DNA from: Niallia sp. Man26
GTDB lineage: Bacteria > Bacillota > Bacilli > Bacillales > Cytobacillaceae
Reading direction: 5' to 3'
Length of the DNA: 64,000 nt
Assembly: GCF_022049065.2 (NCBI RefSeq)
Contig: NZ_CP095744.1
Span: 868,001 to 932,000, forward strand
The position numbers were made by a program, and so were the translations under genes. Below are positions 25,479-34,454 of the stretch, one piece after another. The notes beneath the pieces were generated by a model. The model saw only the letters and a list, made by a program, of their open reading frames with translations. It was not told the DNA's origin and ran no database searches. Numbering within the stretch: position 1 is the first letter of the stretch; each line of letters starts with the position of its first letter.

Positions 25479-25970
25479 TTAGCACCAAACAATGATTTTG
25501 TAAGGAGTTGTTAAGGCTGGAATGCTTTTAGTGGAAGCTCCATAAAGGACAATGAGGTTTCGGTTCATAAGCGTCCCTGTAAAAGGCTGATCATTTTTTA
25601 AGCGTAGTTGGGTGCTTGAAGCAATATTTAATTTCAAGGTTCCGTCACTGCTGACTAATTGGCTGTTAAAATAGTCTGCTTTCACATTTTGATATGGTAA
25701 TTCCTTTGCTATAGCAATGGCCTCATAACGGGGGGGATAAATAAGGGGGACAGGAGCATTACCATCATAAAATCCAGTTACCCGATCACCAGGCTGCACG
25801 ATTAAATGGTCAATAAAATAAGTGGATGGGGCGATGACGAAGTGAACGATGGACCCTGTATGATCTTCAACGGTAAAAATTTTATGACAACCGTTCCCCT
25901 CATTATTTTGGCTGGTTGGAAAATCAGATATATTGGTGACAATGCCTTGAAAAAAATAAAATTTAACCAT
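25479..25970 (-). CDS. Hypothetical protein, OB-like beta-rich
   Basis: 163 aa from ATG 25970 with GGAGGG 7 bases before; an upstream start at 25985 overlaps that site. No signal peptide. The first half (FFQGIVTNISDFPTSQNNEG, then HKIFTVEDHTGSIVHFVIAP and QPGDRVTGFYDGNAPVPLIY) reads like an OB-fold or nucleic-acid/ligand barrel. The second half lists beta strands and ends IIVWC. I do not recognise the family. Transcribed alone. Confidence 0.65.
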   Translation of the reverse strand: MVKFYFFQGIVTNISDFPTSQNNEGNGCHKIFTVEDHTGSIVHFVIAPSTYFIDHLIVQPGDRVTGFYDGNAPVPLIYPPRYEAIAIAKELPYQNVKADYFNSQLVSSDGTLKLNIASSTQLRLKNDQPFTGTLMNRNLIVLYGASTKSIPALTTPYKIIVWC

Positions 25971-26152
25971 TTTTATTCCCTCCAATTAATAAAAAAAAGA
26001 CTTTCTGTTGCTTGTTAACAAAGCATAGAGTTCATATTTTTTCCAAACCGTAATAATTACTATTTACAACTAAGCATAATTAAAATATGATAGAGAACAT
26101 AAAACGAAATGGTTCTTATTTATTTAAAAAGCAAGAGTAAGTGATTATTAAC

Positions 26153-26239
26153 GTGAAATGGATTGTGTTAAATAAAAATATTTTTATGCTCATGGCGGTC
26201 ATTTTAGTACTGCTTTTAGCAGCATGTTCAAATACATAA
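26153..26239 (+). CDS. Possible 28-aa lipopeptide overlapping the next gene
   Basis: From GTG 26153 the frame encodes VKWIVLNKNIFMLMAVILVL and ends LLAACSNT, a signal-like helix with a lipobox-type LLAAC. The stop overlaps the start region of the next gene (ATG 26224) by 16 bp, so it could act as a coupled leader. No good ribosome site before the GTG; two internal ATGs exist. Uncertain. Confidence 0.3.
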   Translation: MKWIVLNKNIFMLMAVILVLLLAACSNT

Positions 26240-26505
26240 CAGCATTCGTTTTAGGAATAATTCTTCTAGCAAGTACGGACCAGTTGGACTGGGCTGTTAG
26301 AGTTTTTACGGGAGCTACTGAAGTTGATTATGTAAAAAATTCGATGATAGGCGCGGTTTTGCTCTTTTTCGTGATTCTGTTACCTGCAGCACATGCTTGG
26401 GGAAAACACGGGTTGTGGCTTGCCTTTATCCTTTTTAGTTTAGCAAGATCCGTTCTTCTGCTGTTATATTTGCCGAAATTAACAAATGGTTTACCAGTAT
26501 CTTGA
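26224..26505 (+). CDS. Small membrane protein, unknown function
   Basis: 93 aa with three predicted membrane segments (MFKYITAFVLGIILLAST, SMIGAVLLFFVILLPAAHAW, LWLAFILFSLARSVLLLLYL). Ribosome site poor, so it may be translated by coupling to the short frame it overlaps. Located before a secreted beta-helix protein. No family recognised. Confidence 0.5.
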   Translation: MFKYITAFVLGIILLASTDQLDWAVRVFTGATEVDYVKNSMIGAVLLFFVILLPAAHAWGKHGLWLAFILFSLARSVLLLLYLPKLTNGLPVS

Positions 26506-26597
26506 GCAAGGATGGACCTATATGACTTCCCTTGCCAAGCAGCTGCATTTCCCTCAATATAAGAGGGAAAGTATATATAAAAGAAAAGGGCGTTATC

Positions 26598-28016
26598 ATG
26601 AAAAAGTTATTAGTAATACTTGCAATTATCGGCATTGCTGTATGTCTTTTTGTTTACCTTCAAAGAGATGATGCAGAAGAACAAGAGATCAAGATAGCAG
26701 CAACTAAACAGTCATTTTTTATAGCAGAAGATGGGGATGACGCGAATGACGGTAGCATAGAAGAACCTTTTCAAACATTGGAAAAGGCAAGTGAAGCAGC
26801 AATTCCCGGCACAACTGTATATATCCGCGGAGGGACTTATTACGAGTCTTTACAGGTGAACCACAGCGGAACAAAAACAGAGCCGATTGTTTTTCAGGCC
26901 TATGACGGCGAAGAAGTTATTATAAGCGGAGAAAAAATGGATGATGCAGAGGAGGACACAGCCCTCGCTTCCATTAATGATAAAAGCTATATTACAATAA
27001 AAGGCCTGACGTTTACTAATCTCTCCACAGAGCTGGCAGATGAAACGGTTATAGGTATATACGTTACTGGCAACAGCAGTCATATTTCGATTGAGAATAA
27101 CACTGTCCGAAATATTGAGACATTCCATGATGAGGGCAATGGCCATGGAATTGCTGTTTATGCAACAGAGGCAATGAAGGACATAACAATAAAAGATAAT
27201 CTCGTGGAAAATTTGAAGCTTGGTGCAAGTGAAGCACTAGTTCTTAATGGAAATATTGATGGATTTCAAATATCTCATAACACTGTAAGAGATAATGACA
27301 ACATCGGTATTGATATGATTGGTTATGAAGGCACTAGCGAGGAAAATGATTACGTTAGAAACGGAGCTGTTGAAAGCAATATTGTTTATAATAATAGTTC
27401 CTACGGCAACCCTGCATATGGGGAAGATTACAGTGCTGGCGGAATTTATATTGATGGCGGCCGTAACATTACTGTTGATCATAACATTGTGCATCATAAT
27501 GACCTTGGAATCGAAGCAACCTCTGAGCATCATAAAAAATATGCCGTCCATATTGATATTACAAGTAATACTGTATATGAAAATAATTATACAGGCATCT
27601 CTATCGGCGGTTATGATACAGAAAGAGGAGGTACAAAAAACTCTACGATAGCCAAAAATATTTTGTATAAAAATGATACAAAAGGTTTGGATGGCGGTCA
27701 GCTGATGCTGCAGCATGATACGAGCAGTAATAAAATCGAGAAGAATGTTTTCTCTTCAAGTGAAAATGGACTATTTATCATTAATTATTTTACCGCGAAC
27801 AGCAGCAATACCCTTTCAAGCAATGTATATCATCTAGAAGAGGATAAGGAGACAATCTGGGTTTGGAAGGATGAGGAATATACTAGCCTCGCTTCCTTCG
27901 AAACAGCAGCAGATAGTGACAGTAATTCAAGCATACTTGATCTTGGTTTTGCGGATCCAGAAAATGGTGATTTTACATTAACGTCTGACTCGCCAGTTAA
28001 GAATATAATAGAATAG
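26598..28016 (+). CDS. Secreted/anchored right-handed parallel beta-helix protein (pectate-lyase-like)
   Basis: 472 aa from ATG 26598 (AAAAGGG upstream). The N-terminal hydrophobic helix MKKLLVILAIIGIAVCLFVY acts as signal or anchor. FFIAEDGDDANDGSIEEPFQ, then a TLEKASEAAIPGTTVYIRGG segment, is the DUF1565/pel9-type start. Many beta-helix rungs follow with repeated N-x-V/I patterns (ISIENNTVRNI, ITVDHNIVHHND, IDITSNTVYEN). Family members include polysaccharide lyases (PL9) and epimerases, but catalytic residues cannot be assigned by eye. It probably acts outside the cell on a polysaccharide. Confidence 0.75.
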   Translation: MKKLLVILAIIGIAVCLFVYLQRDDAEEQEIKIAATKQSFFIAEDGDDANDGSIEEPFQTLEKASEAAIPGTTVYIRGGTYYESLQVNHSGTKTEPIVFQAYDGEEVIISGEKMDDAEEDTALASINDKSYITIKGLTFTNLSTELADETVIGIYVTGNSSHISIENNTVRNIETFHDEGNGHGIAVYATEAMKDITIKDNLVENLKLGASEALVLNGNIDGFQISHNTVRDNDNIGIDMIGYEGTSEENDYVRNGAVESNIVYNNSSYGNPAYGEDYSAGGIYIDGGRNITVDHNIVHHNDLGIEATSEHHKKYAVHIDITSNTVYENNYTGISIGGYDTERGGTKNSTIAKNILYKNDTKGLDGGQLMLQHDTSSNKIEKNVFSSSENGLFIINYFTANSSNTLSSNVYHLEEDKETIWVWKDEEYTSLASFETAADSDSNSSILDLGFADPENGDFTLTSDSPVKNIIE

Positions 28017-28023
28017 ATGATGT

Positions 28024-28064
28024 TAAGGTTAATGTGTAGAACTACTATGCATTAACCTTTTTTC
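28024..28064 (+). terminator. Terminator of the beta-helix gene
   Basis: AAGGTTAATG pairs with CATTAACCTT across a 15-nt loop, followed by TTTT. Confidence 0.75.
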
Positions 28065-28195
28065 GCTGTATAGGAGAATTTTCACCATAAATATCAAGGA
28101 ACAACCATTAGTTGCGCCTTGGTGCGCATAGAAGTATCTTTACTTTATGACTTATCGCATTAATATAAAAAATGTAAAGGCAGGCGAACAATAAG

Positions 28196-28648
28196 ATGAT
28201 TTTTAGTGAGCGACTAAAAAAGGAAAGGGAGAAAAAGGGATGGTCTCAACATGATTTAGCAGAAAGAATTCATGTAAGTCGTCAGTCTGTTTCAAAGTGG
28301 GAAACAGGCAAGAATTATCCCAGTATTGAAATGATCATTCATCTTAGTGATTTATTTGGCGTTACAATTGATGAATTGTTAAGGAGCGATAAAGAATTGA
28401 AGGATAAAGTTATTAAAGACAGCAAGCAGCTTGCCCACCCGAAATGGAAGGTTTTTTTTGAAAGTATATTTTCCATTGGTGTCCTGTTGTTGGTTGCAAA
28501 ATTAATTATCTTACTGTTAAATCATTTCGGAGGGAAAGCTATAAGTTTAGAAGGAATACCAACAGGAATCGTATCGTTTTTACCATTAGTTTTGATGCTT
28601 GTCGGCGGAATTGGGGCAGATCAGCTGAAGAATAAATATGTAGAGTAA
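28196..28648 (+). CDS. XRE-family HTH regulator with membrane C-terminus
   Basis: 150 aa. Residues 1-65 form a Cro/C1 helix-turn-helix (FSERLKKEREKKGWSQHDLA, then the recognition helix HVSRQSVSKWETGKNYPSIE). After a short linker come two hydrophobic segments (SIFSIGVLLLVAKLIILLLN and GIVSFLPLVLMLVGGIGADQ). XRE proteins with C-terminal membrane helices are common in Bacilli. Target unknown; it stands alone. Start ATG 28196 with AAAGGCAGGCGAAC upstream. Confidence 0.8.
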   Translation: MIFSERLKKEREKKGWSQHDLAERIHVSRQSVSKWETGKNYPSIEMIIHLSDLFGVTIDELLRSDKELKDKVIKDSKQLAHPKWKVFFESIFSIGVLLLVAKLIILLLNHFGGKAISLEGIPTGIVSFLPLVLMLVGGIGADQLKNKYVE

Positions 28649-28834
28649 GCAATACAAAATACAGCTAAAGCCTGCAGGCTTAATTTAATTAATCTTAAAG
28701 CATATGCCAGAAAAGTTTAGTATAGAAGCTGTTGGGGAAAACTTAAACCATAACGTTATACTGTACAGTTTCTGGTTGGTATGATATATTATATATAAAT
28801 AATGAACGGAAAGGGTGAGTAATTTGGGAAGGCG

Positions 28835-29224
28835 TTGCTGCGTATCGGAAAAGTGGCTGAATTAAGTGGATTGTCAACACGGACAATAGATTATTATTCT
28901 CAAATTGGTTTACTGGAGGTACAACGGTCTTCTTCTAATTACCGCTTATATCCAGAGAACGTCCTTGAAACATTGGAAAGAATTAAGCTATTGAAGCAGC
29001 AAAGGATGTCGATGGAGGAAATAAAGGAAGCCTTGAAGTCAGATGTTTCTGGAGACATCGAACCGATTATTTGCGATGTTCAAGATGAAATAAACTGCTT
29101 GCAAAGGAAACTTTCCCTTTTGGAAGAAAAACTAAAAAATGTGCCTCCAGAAGAAAGAATGAAGGTTTATAAAAGAATTGAACCAAAAATGACAGCAATT
29201 ATGACGCTGTTAACATTGTTATAA
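28835..29224 (+). CDS. MerR-family regulator (YhdQ-like position)
   Basis: 129 aa from TTG 28835, the only in-frame start before a stop; GGGAAGG lies close to it. MerR helix-turn-helix LRIGKVAELSGLSTRTIDYY, then SSNYRLYPENVLETLERIK, and a C-terminal dimer coiled coil (CLQRKLSLLEEKLKN). One Cys (C82, CDVQDE) and another at 92 (INCLQRK) lie near the start of the coiled coil, unlike CueR's C-x7-C tail. It precedes two CorC/HlyC-type membrane genes, as yhdQ accompanies yhdP/yhdT in Bacillus subtilis, so it probably regulates them. Confidence 0.8.
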   Translation: MLRIGKVAELSGLSTRTIDYYSQIGLLEVQRSSSNYRLYPENVLETLERIKLLKQQRMSMEEIKEALKSDVSGDIEPIICDVQDEINCLQRKLSLLEEKLKNVPPEERMKVYKRIEPKMTAIMTLLTLL

Positions 29225-29266
29225 CTATTCATACGGAGGTGAATCCCTCAACCTTGAGGGAATTGA

Positions 29267-30598
29267 TTGGACATAATTACTCTTACAAATCTGTTCATAC
29301 TTGCAATATTGATCGTGCTTACGGCATTCTTTGTCGGCTCAGAGTTCGCGGTCGTTAAAATCCGTCTGTCACGAATTGATCAACTGATTGCAGAGGGGAA
29401 CAAAAAAGCAGTAATGGCTAAAAAAGTGGCGAGCAATCTCGATTATTATCTTTCCGCCTGCCAGCTTGGTATTACCGTTACGGCACTAGGTCTTGGTGCC
29501 CTTGGAAAGCCGGCTGTAGAGCGAATTCTTTATCCTATTTTTGATTTGTTGAATGTGCCAGGGTCGGTATCCTCGATTGCTTCTTATGCAATCGCATTTA
29601 TTCTTGTAACCTTCCTCCATGTCGTTGTTGGTGAAATGGCACCGAAAACATTAGCTATTGAATTTCCAGAAAAGCTGACATTAATGCTGTCAGGTCCATT
29701 GTATTGGTTTGGTAAAGTAATGTACCCGTTTATTTGGGCACTAAATGGAGCATCTGGCAGAATACTGCGCGTATTCGGAGTAAAACCAGCCGGACACGAG
29801 CATGCCTACTCAGAGGAAGAGCTGAAGATTGTTATGGCGCAAAGCTATCAGGGCGGTGAATTGAACGAGACAGAGCTTGAATATATGGAGAATGTCTTCT
29901 CGTTTGATGAACGTGTTGCTAAAGATATCATGGTGCCGAGAACATCCTTAATTACATTGGACCAAAATATGGACCGGGAAGAAATCATAAAAGTTCTTGA
30001 TGAATTTAACTATACTCGTTATCCAATAACATTAGACGGAGACAAAGACAATATAGTCGGTATGGTAAACATAAAAAAAATGTTAGCCAATATGGCTACA
30101 GGAAGAAACCGTCAGCTAAATGAATTTATCCGTGAACTGCCAGTTGTGCTGGAAGTTACTCGCATACAGGACATTTTGTATAAAATGCAAAAGGAAAGAA
30201 TTCATATGGTATTGGTTATTGATGAGTATGGAGGAACATCTGGAATACTGACAATGGAAGATATCCTTGAGGAATTAGTCGGCGAAATAAGAGATGAATT
30301 TGATGCTGATGAAGTGGAAGATATTCAAAGCATTGGAAAACACCGTTATTTAGTCAACGGCCGTGTGTTGCTGGAAGATTTGGAAGATCAATTCGGCATC
30401 CGCTTTGAAGAAAAAGAAACAATTGACACAATCGGTGGCTGGATGCAATACCAATTAGTTGATAATGTTCAATTAGACGACCAAGTTGAATATGGAAAGT
30501 ATGTATGGACTGTCACTGAGATGGACAATTATCAAATAAAACAGGTTACACTTGCTAAAACGGAATCAACTGATGATGTCGAAATGGTCCTCAACTGA
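29267..30598 (+). CDS. Hemolysin-family / CNNM-CorC transporter (YhdP/MpfA-like)
   Basis: 443 aa. N-terminal CNNM (DUF21) membrane domain (residues 1-200; LFILAILIVLTAFFVGSEFA, then YYLSACQLGITVTALGLGAL, GEMAPKTLAIEFPEKL), a CBS pair (about 215-340, MVPRTSLITLDQNM and a GMVNIKKML segment) and a CorC_HlyC C-terminal domain (DTIGGWMQYQL). The Bacillus subtilis relative MpfA (YhdP) exports Mg2+. Start is TTG 29267; the Shine-Dalgarno GGAGGTGA at 29235-29242 is 25 bases away with a 7-bp hairpin (CCCTCAA/TTGAGGG) between. It heads a pair with a close paralogue. Confidence 0.85.
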   Translation: MDIITLTNLFILAILIVLTAFFVGSEFAVVKIRLSRIDQLIAEGNKKAVMAKKVASNLDYYLSACQLGITVTALGLGALGKPAVERILYPIFDLLNVPGSVSSIASYAIAFILVTFLHVVVGEMAPKTLAIEFPEKLTLMLSGPLYWFGKVMYPFIWALNGASGRILRVFGVKPAGHEHAYSEEELKIVMAQSYQGGELNETELEYMENVFSFDERVAKDIMVPRTSLITLDQNMDREEIIKVLDEFNYTRYPITLDGDKDNIVGMVNIKKMLANMATGRNRQLNEFIRELPVVLEVTRIQDILYKMQKERIHMVLVIDEYGGTSGILTMEDILEELVGEIRDEFDADEVEDIQSIGKHRYLVNGRVLLEDLEDQFGIRFEEKETIDTIGGWMQYQLVDNVQLDDQVEYGKYVWTVTEMDNYQIKQVTLAKTESTDDVEMVLN

Positions 30599-30642
30599 TC
30601 AGTTACTAAGCATGAAAACTTTTAAAAATAGGAGCGCATGAA

Positions 30643-31695
30643 TTGGACGGATTAATAGCTTTGAATTTGTTTCTTGTGGCCGTATTTATCGGATTGACTG
30701 CATTTTTTGTTGGTGCGGAGTTTGCGATATTAAAGGTAAGGATGTCACGAATCGATCAATTGATTACAGAGGGTAATAAAAAGGCTCATATCGCGAAAAA
30801 AGTTGCACAGAATCTTGACTTTTACTTGTCAGCCTGTCAGCTGGGTATTACGATTACTGCCCTAGTACTTGGTGCATTAGGAGAGCCTACAGTGGAGAAG
30901 ATGCTTCATCCTTTATTTGAAAGGTTTAATGTTCCAGAAGCATTAGCCACTGTCCTGTCTTATGCTATTGCCCTGTCAATTGTTACATTTCTCCATGTAG
31001 TATTAGGAGAGCTTGCACCTAAAACATTGGCAATTCAATATGCTGAAAAAATGACACTTATGCTTGCACCGCCTCTTTACTGGTTTGGTAAAGTGACAAA
31101 GCCAATTATCTCCGCATTGAACGGATCTTCCCGCATTCTCCTGCGTATGTTTGGGGTTAAACCAGCTGGGCATGAGACGGTCCATTCAGAGGAAGAATTG
31201 AAGCTCATTGTTACACAAAGCTATGAGAGCGGAGAAATTAATAGAACAGAGCTTGAATACCTGGAAAATATCTTTGCCTTTGATGAGCGGATTTTGAAGG
31301 ATATTATGATACCGAAAGAGAGAATTATTTCAGTTGAAAAAGGCATGCCTTTTGATCAAATAATAACTGTTTTAGATCAGTATGAATATACGAGATATCC
31401 GGTTACAGATAAAGGGGAATATATCGGATTTATTAACACAAAAGAAATGCTTACAAGTGTTGTGGCAGGCAGGAAACTGACAATGGATTCTGTTGTCCAT
31501 TCACTGCCTAGCTTTAAAGAGACAGCACCAATTAAAGATGCATTATTAAAAATGCAGCAAAGCAGTACACATTTAGCGATTGTAAAAGATAAGAACGGCA
31601 AAACTGCAGGTATTGTTTCGATGGAAGACATATTAGAAGAAATCGTCGGAGAAATCGGCGATGACTTAATCGAAGCAGCCGTTCCAGCTAAATAA
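30643..31695 (+). CDS. Hemolysin-family / CNNM-CorC protein, shorter paralogue
   Basis: 350 aa from TTG 30643 (AGGAG 8 bases before). It is strongly similar to the preceding protein along its whole length (LNLFLVAVFIGLTAFFVGAE, DFYLSACQLGITITALVLGA, GELAPKTLAIQYAEKM, a SEEELKLIVTQSYESGEINR segment) but stops after the second CBS domain (MEDILEEIVGEIGDD). It therefore lacks the CorC_HlyC C-terminal domain. A tandem duplicate with loss of one domain is likely. Probable membrane ion transporter working with the first copy. Confidence 0.85.
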   Translation: MDGLIALNLFLVAVFIGLTAFFVGAEFAILKVRMSRIDQLITEGNKKAHIAKKVAQNLDFYLSACQLGITITALVLGALGEPTVEKMLHPLFERFNVPEALATVLSYAIALSIVTFLHVVLGELAPKTLAIQYAEKMTLMLAPPLYWFGKVTKPIISALNGSSRILLRMFGVKPAGHETVHSEEELKLIVTQSYESGEINRTELEYLENIFAFDERILKDIMIPKERIISVEKGMPFDQIITVLDQYEYTRYPVTDKGEYIGFINTKEMLTSVVAGRKLTMDSVVHSLPSFKETAPIKDALLKMQQSSTHLAIVKDKNGKTAGIVSMEDILEEIVGEIGDDLIEAAVPAK

Positions 31696-31716
31696 TTTTA
31701 GGAAGGGAGAAGCAGT

Positions 31717-32394
31717 ATGTTTATCATATATTTTTTGATTATCCTAATTGTCCCTATATGGGCACAATTCAGAGTAAGAAGCGCTTATAAAAAGTATTCT
31801 AATGTAACAGCGTCATCCCAAATGTCCGGGAGAGAGGTAGCCAGAAGAATTCTTGATTCCAACGGCTTGTATGACGTTTCTATTGAGGAAACAAGGGGAG
31901 TATTATCTGACCATTATGATCCGCGCTCTAAGGTTGTCCGCTTATCTTCTGACAACTATCATGGCCATTCAGTGGCAGCAGCGGCGATTGCAGCCCATGA
32001 GGTCGGCCATGCGATTCAAGACCAACAAAGCTACGCGTTTTTAAGATTCCGTCACGCTCTTGTCCCTGTAGCGAATATCGGCAGTAACTTTTCCTGGATC
32101 TTGATTCTAATCGGAATGATCGCAGGCATGAGCAATTTATTACTTCTTGGAATTGTATTCATGGCAGCAGCGGTATTATTTCAGTTTGTGACATTGCCTG
32201 TAGAGTTTAATGCCTCTAACAGAGCGATGGATGAGGTCGTTTCCCTTGGTATTATTCGCAATGACGAAGAAAGAGAAACGAAGAAAGTGCTAAACGCAGC
32301 AGCATTGACATATGTTGCAGCTGCAGCAGTTGCTGTTCTGGAGCTGATTCGTTTGATTTTAATCTATACTGGAATGCAGCGAGATGAAGACTGA
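31717..32394 (+). CDS. yugP: YugP-like zinc metallopeptidase
   Basis: 225 aa membrane protein of the DUF2667/YugP family. The catalytic zinc motif HEVGH lies in AIAAHEVGHAIQDQQSYAFL near residue 90. The flanking PVEFNASNRAMDEVVSLGII is conserved in the family, and the ASSQMSGREVARRILDSNGL N-terminal segment is also typical. There are hydrophobic helices at the N-terminus, around 120-160 and at the C-terminus. It ends a three-gene set after the two CNNM genes, followed by a terminator. Physiological substrate unknown. Confidence 0.85.
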   Translation: MFIIYFLIILIVPIWAQFRVRSAYKKYSNVTASSQMSGREVARRILDSNGLYDVSIEETRGVLSDHYDPRSKVVRLSSDNYHGHSVAAAAIAAHEVGHAIQDQQSYAFLRFRHALVPVANIGSNFSWILILIGMIAGMSNLLLLGIVFMAAAVLFQFVTLPVEFNASNRAMDEVVSLGIIRNDEERETKKVLNAAALTYVAAAAVAVLELIRLILIYTGMQRDED

Positions 32395-32399
32395 TTAAT

Positions 32400-32433
32400 C
32401 AGGAGGCACCTATCTAATAGGTGCCTCTTTTTT
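32400..32433 (+). terminator. Terminator after the yugP-like gene
   Basis: AGGAGGCACCTAT and ATAGGTGCCTCTT form a strong stem with a short loop and a run of six T. Confidence 0.85.
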
Positions 32434-32439
32434 ATGCCT

Positions 32440-32704
32440 TATGAAGCGGCCAAACTCATGACTTAAAAAAGGTATGTATTTCTTCGTTTGAACCTCCCTC
32501 CATTGAAATGGAAGGATTCTGTGTTAATTCACTGAACTTCGTACTGTCTATGGTAAACAAATAGAAATCGTGCTTGTGTCGGGGACACCACATATTCTAC
32601 CGTAATATTACACAGGCCAATAACCAGCGGGTTCTTGCATGATTACCCTCAACATCTAGCCAAGGATAACGCCTTTATATCACTAGAAAGGGCTTTGGAG
32701 GCAA
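32440..32704 (-). ncRNA. IS605 right end with probable TnpB guide (omega) RNA region
   Basis: 265 bp between the yugP terminator and the tnpB stop, without a gene. In IS605 elements the 3' end of the tnpB transcript and the right end form the omegaRNA that guides TnpB. The GC-richer structured stretch 32570-32700 just after the tnpB stop is the expected position. No structure was computed. Confidence 0.4.
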
Positions 32705-34018
32705 TTAAGCCATATACTTTAAACGGAAATTCAAGCCCACACCTAATGAACCAATATAGTCTGCATTGACATCGTGCAGCTTACAATTGATACAATGAGC
32801 TAAACTAACGCCATATTTTTTACTTTGGCTATATCGAATGATAGTAAGATGACCGCAATCTGGACATCTTCTTGATGTATTCTTTGGGGAAACACGATTT
32901 ACCACAATTCGCTTATGCACCGATTTATATTTGGTGTATTTTACGATACGTCCCTTTACCCAAAAGGCAAACTTCCGGTTTAGTCTTTTAGATTTTCGCA
33001 GTTTGCAAGGTTTCAAGTTATCTAGATGTTCAAATACGATAGTTCTCGCTCCATGTTCGTAGGCGAAGTCTACAATTTCTTTTGAAACCTTATGTGCAAT
33101 ATAATCGTTAAAATTAGCTATCTTTTTCCACAATAGTTGGCATTGTTTTTCATCTTCCGGTGCAACACCTGTTTGGTGTTGTTTTTTTACTATTCTGTCC
33201 AGATACATCTTCCTAAGGCGATTATCTTGTTTAGCTGAAATAAATTTGACAGCCAAGACTCGGCCTTCTGCATCTTGAATGGATAAAACCGCGTGGTGGT
33301 TGATTCCTAAATCTACACAGCACTTACGGAAATTATCTTCTTTTACTCGTTCTGTTACCTTTCCCAGTTTTAACCCTTTTACAGGCAAGACCATAGGGAT
33401 ATGTAATTCCCAACCATGTTTCTTCTTCACTAAACTAGGAGACCCCAATTCATACCCTTCCGGTATGATAAGAGGTTCTGATAAGGTCACTTTCCTTTTG
33501 ACATAGGAAGTACCCGTAAACATTTTTAATAAGATGTGATAGGGGTCTAACACTTTGTATTCTGTTTTATAAAAAGAAACCCAGGACTCCGTTTTTGTGA
33601 CATATAAAGGTGGGTGCTCAAGGAAAGAGATTTCTTTTTTGCCTTTTTGTTTTCTTAACAGATTTTTAGCTAAGTGTTTTTCTTTTTTCTCTTGCCATTT
33701 TTCGTATCTTGTTCTCCAAGAAGAGGCTTGTCCAACTGATTCCGATATAGAAGCTCTTCTAAAACCAGACGGGTATTTGCCGAATTTTTCTTTCAATGAA
33801 TACCTTGGATTTAGATTGCTTTTCGTTTGGTGAGTTAAAGTTTCTAATTTTCCTAACCAATCCCCATCCATCGTATCCATATTCTCACGGATGACTTCTA
33901 AATAAAAAGACATGACATCATTGTATTGGTTTGTCGTCTTCTGACAAAGGAAGTCCAATTCCTCATCTGTATTCAATTGAATTTTCTTTGTCTTTGCAAA
34001 ACCATATAAATGTGCCAT
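32705..34018 (-). CDS. tnpB: TnpB, RNA-guided nuclease of IS200/IS605 (OrfB)
   Basis: 437 aa. The RuvC-like catalytic residues appear intact: Asp in KCCVDLGINHHAVLSIQD (RuvC-I), Glu in TIVFEHLDNLKPCKL (RuvC-II) and Asp in DVNADYIGSLGVG (RuvC-III). The zinc ribbon has CPDCGHL and HCINCKL pairs. The N-terminal HTH-like domain (IQLNTDEELDFLCQKTTNQY) is present, and length is within the TnpB range (about 350-450 aa). It starts 7 bp from the tnpA stop. It may still be an active guided nuclease although its transposase is broken. Confidence 0.88.
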   Translation of the reverse strand: MAHLYGFAKTKKIQLNTDEELDFLCQKTTNQYNDVMSFYLEVIRENMDTMDGDWLGKLETLTHQTKSNLNPRYSLKEKFGKYPSGFRRASISESVGQASSWRTRYEKWQEKKEKHLAKNLLRKQKGKKEISFLEHPPLYVTKTESWVSFYKTEYKVLDPYHILLKMFTGTSYVKRKVTLSEPLIIPEGYELGSPSLVKKKHGWELHIPMVLPVKGLKLGKVTERVKEDNFRKCCVDLGINHHAVLSIQDAEGRVLAVKFISAKQDNRLRKMYLDRIVKKQHQTGVAPEDEKQCQLLWKKIANFNDYIAHKVSKEIVDFAYEHGARTIVFEHLDNLKPCKLRKSKRLNRKFAFWVKGRIVKYTKYKSVHKRIVVNRVSPKNTSRRCPDCGHLTIIRYSQSKKYGVSLAHCINCKLHDVNADYIGSLGVGLNFRLKYMA

Positions 34019-34024
34019 TGCGTC

Positions 34025-34454
34025 TTAACCCTTCTTTTGATTGTCTATGTACTTTCTTATGGTATCCTCCGATATAGAACCGACGGTTCCAACGTAATAA
34101 GAGGGATTCCATAAGTGACCTCCATACAATTCTTTTTGAATAGTTGGATGTTTCTTAAATAAAAGTCTAGCAGAAACACCTTTGAATTTTTTAATTATAT
34201 TCGTTATTAAATCATTAGGAGTGGCTGTTATAAACAAATGAACATGGTCTTCCATTACTTCCATTTGCTCGATACTAAAATTATTTTGACTGGATATATC
34301 ATTTAGAATTAATTTTAAATCATCTTGGATTTCTCCAGTAAGTATAGGTTTTCTATATTTCGTACACCAGAAAAAATGATACCCAATCTCGAATACACTG
34401 TTGCGATTTCTTCTTAGTTACATCTATTAACCACCTAGGTTTTTCTTGATACAT
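34025..34454 (-). pseudogene. tnpA: tnpA (IS200-like Y1 transposase), frameshifted
   Basis: Reading starts at ATG 34454 (MYQEKPRWLIDVTKK) but stops after 33 codons. The family sequence continues in another frame: NSVFEIGYHFFWCTKYRKPI, EVMEDHVHLFITATPNDL (the HVH catalytic His pair), GGHLWNPSYYVGTVG and the Tyr helix DTIRKYIDNQ. One extra base in the A-rich run near 34409 explains the break. From the internal ATG at 34264 only 79 aa can be made, which includes the His pair but lacks the first strand. Confidence 0.8.

Noticed and set aside
25366..25512. 48-aa frame with AAAGGAAG upstream
   Set aside because: Runs through a perfect terminator hairpin and into the 3' end of an opposite gene; no family features.
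27237..27716. 159-aa open frame opposite the beta-helix gene
   Set aside because: Antisense shadow created by the repetitive Asn/Ile-rich beta-helix codons; no ribosome site.
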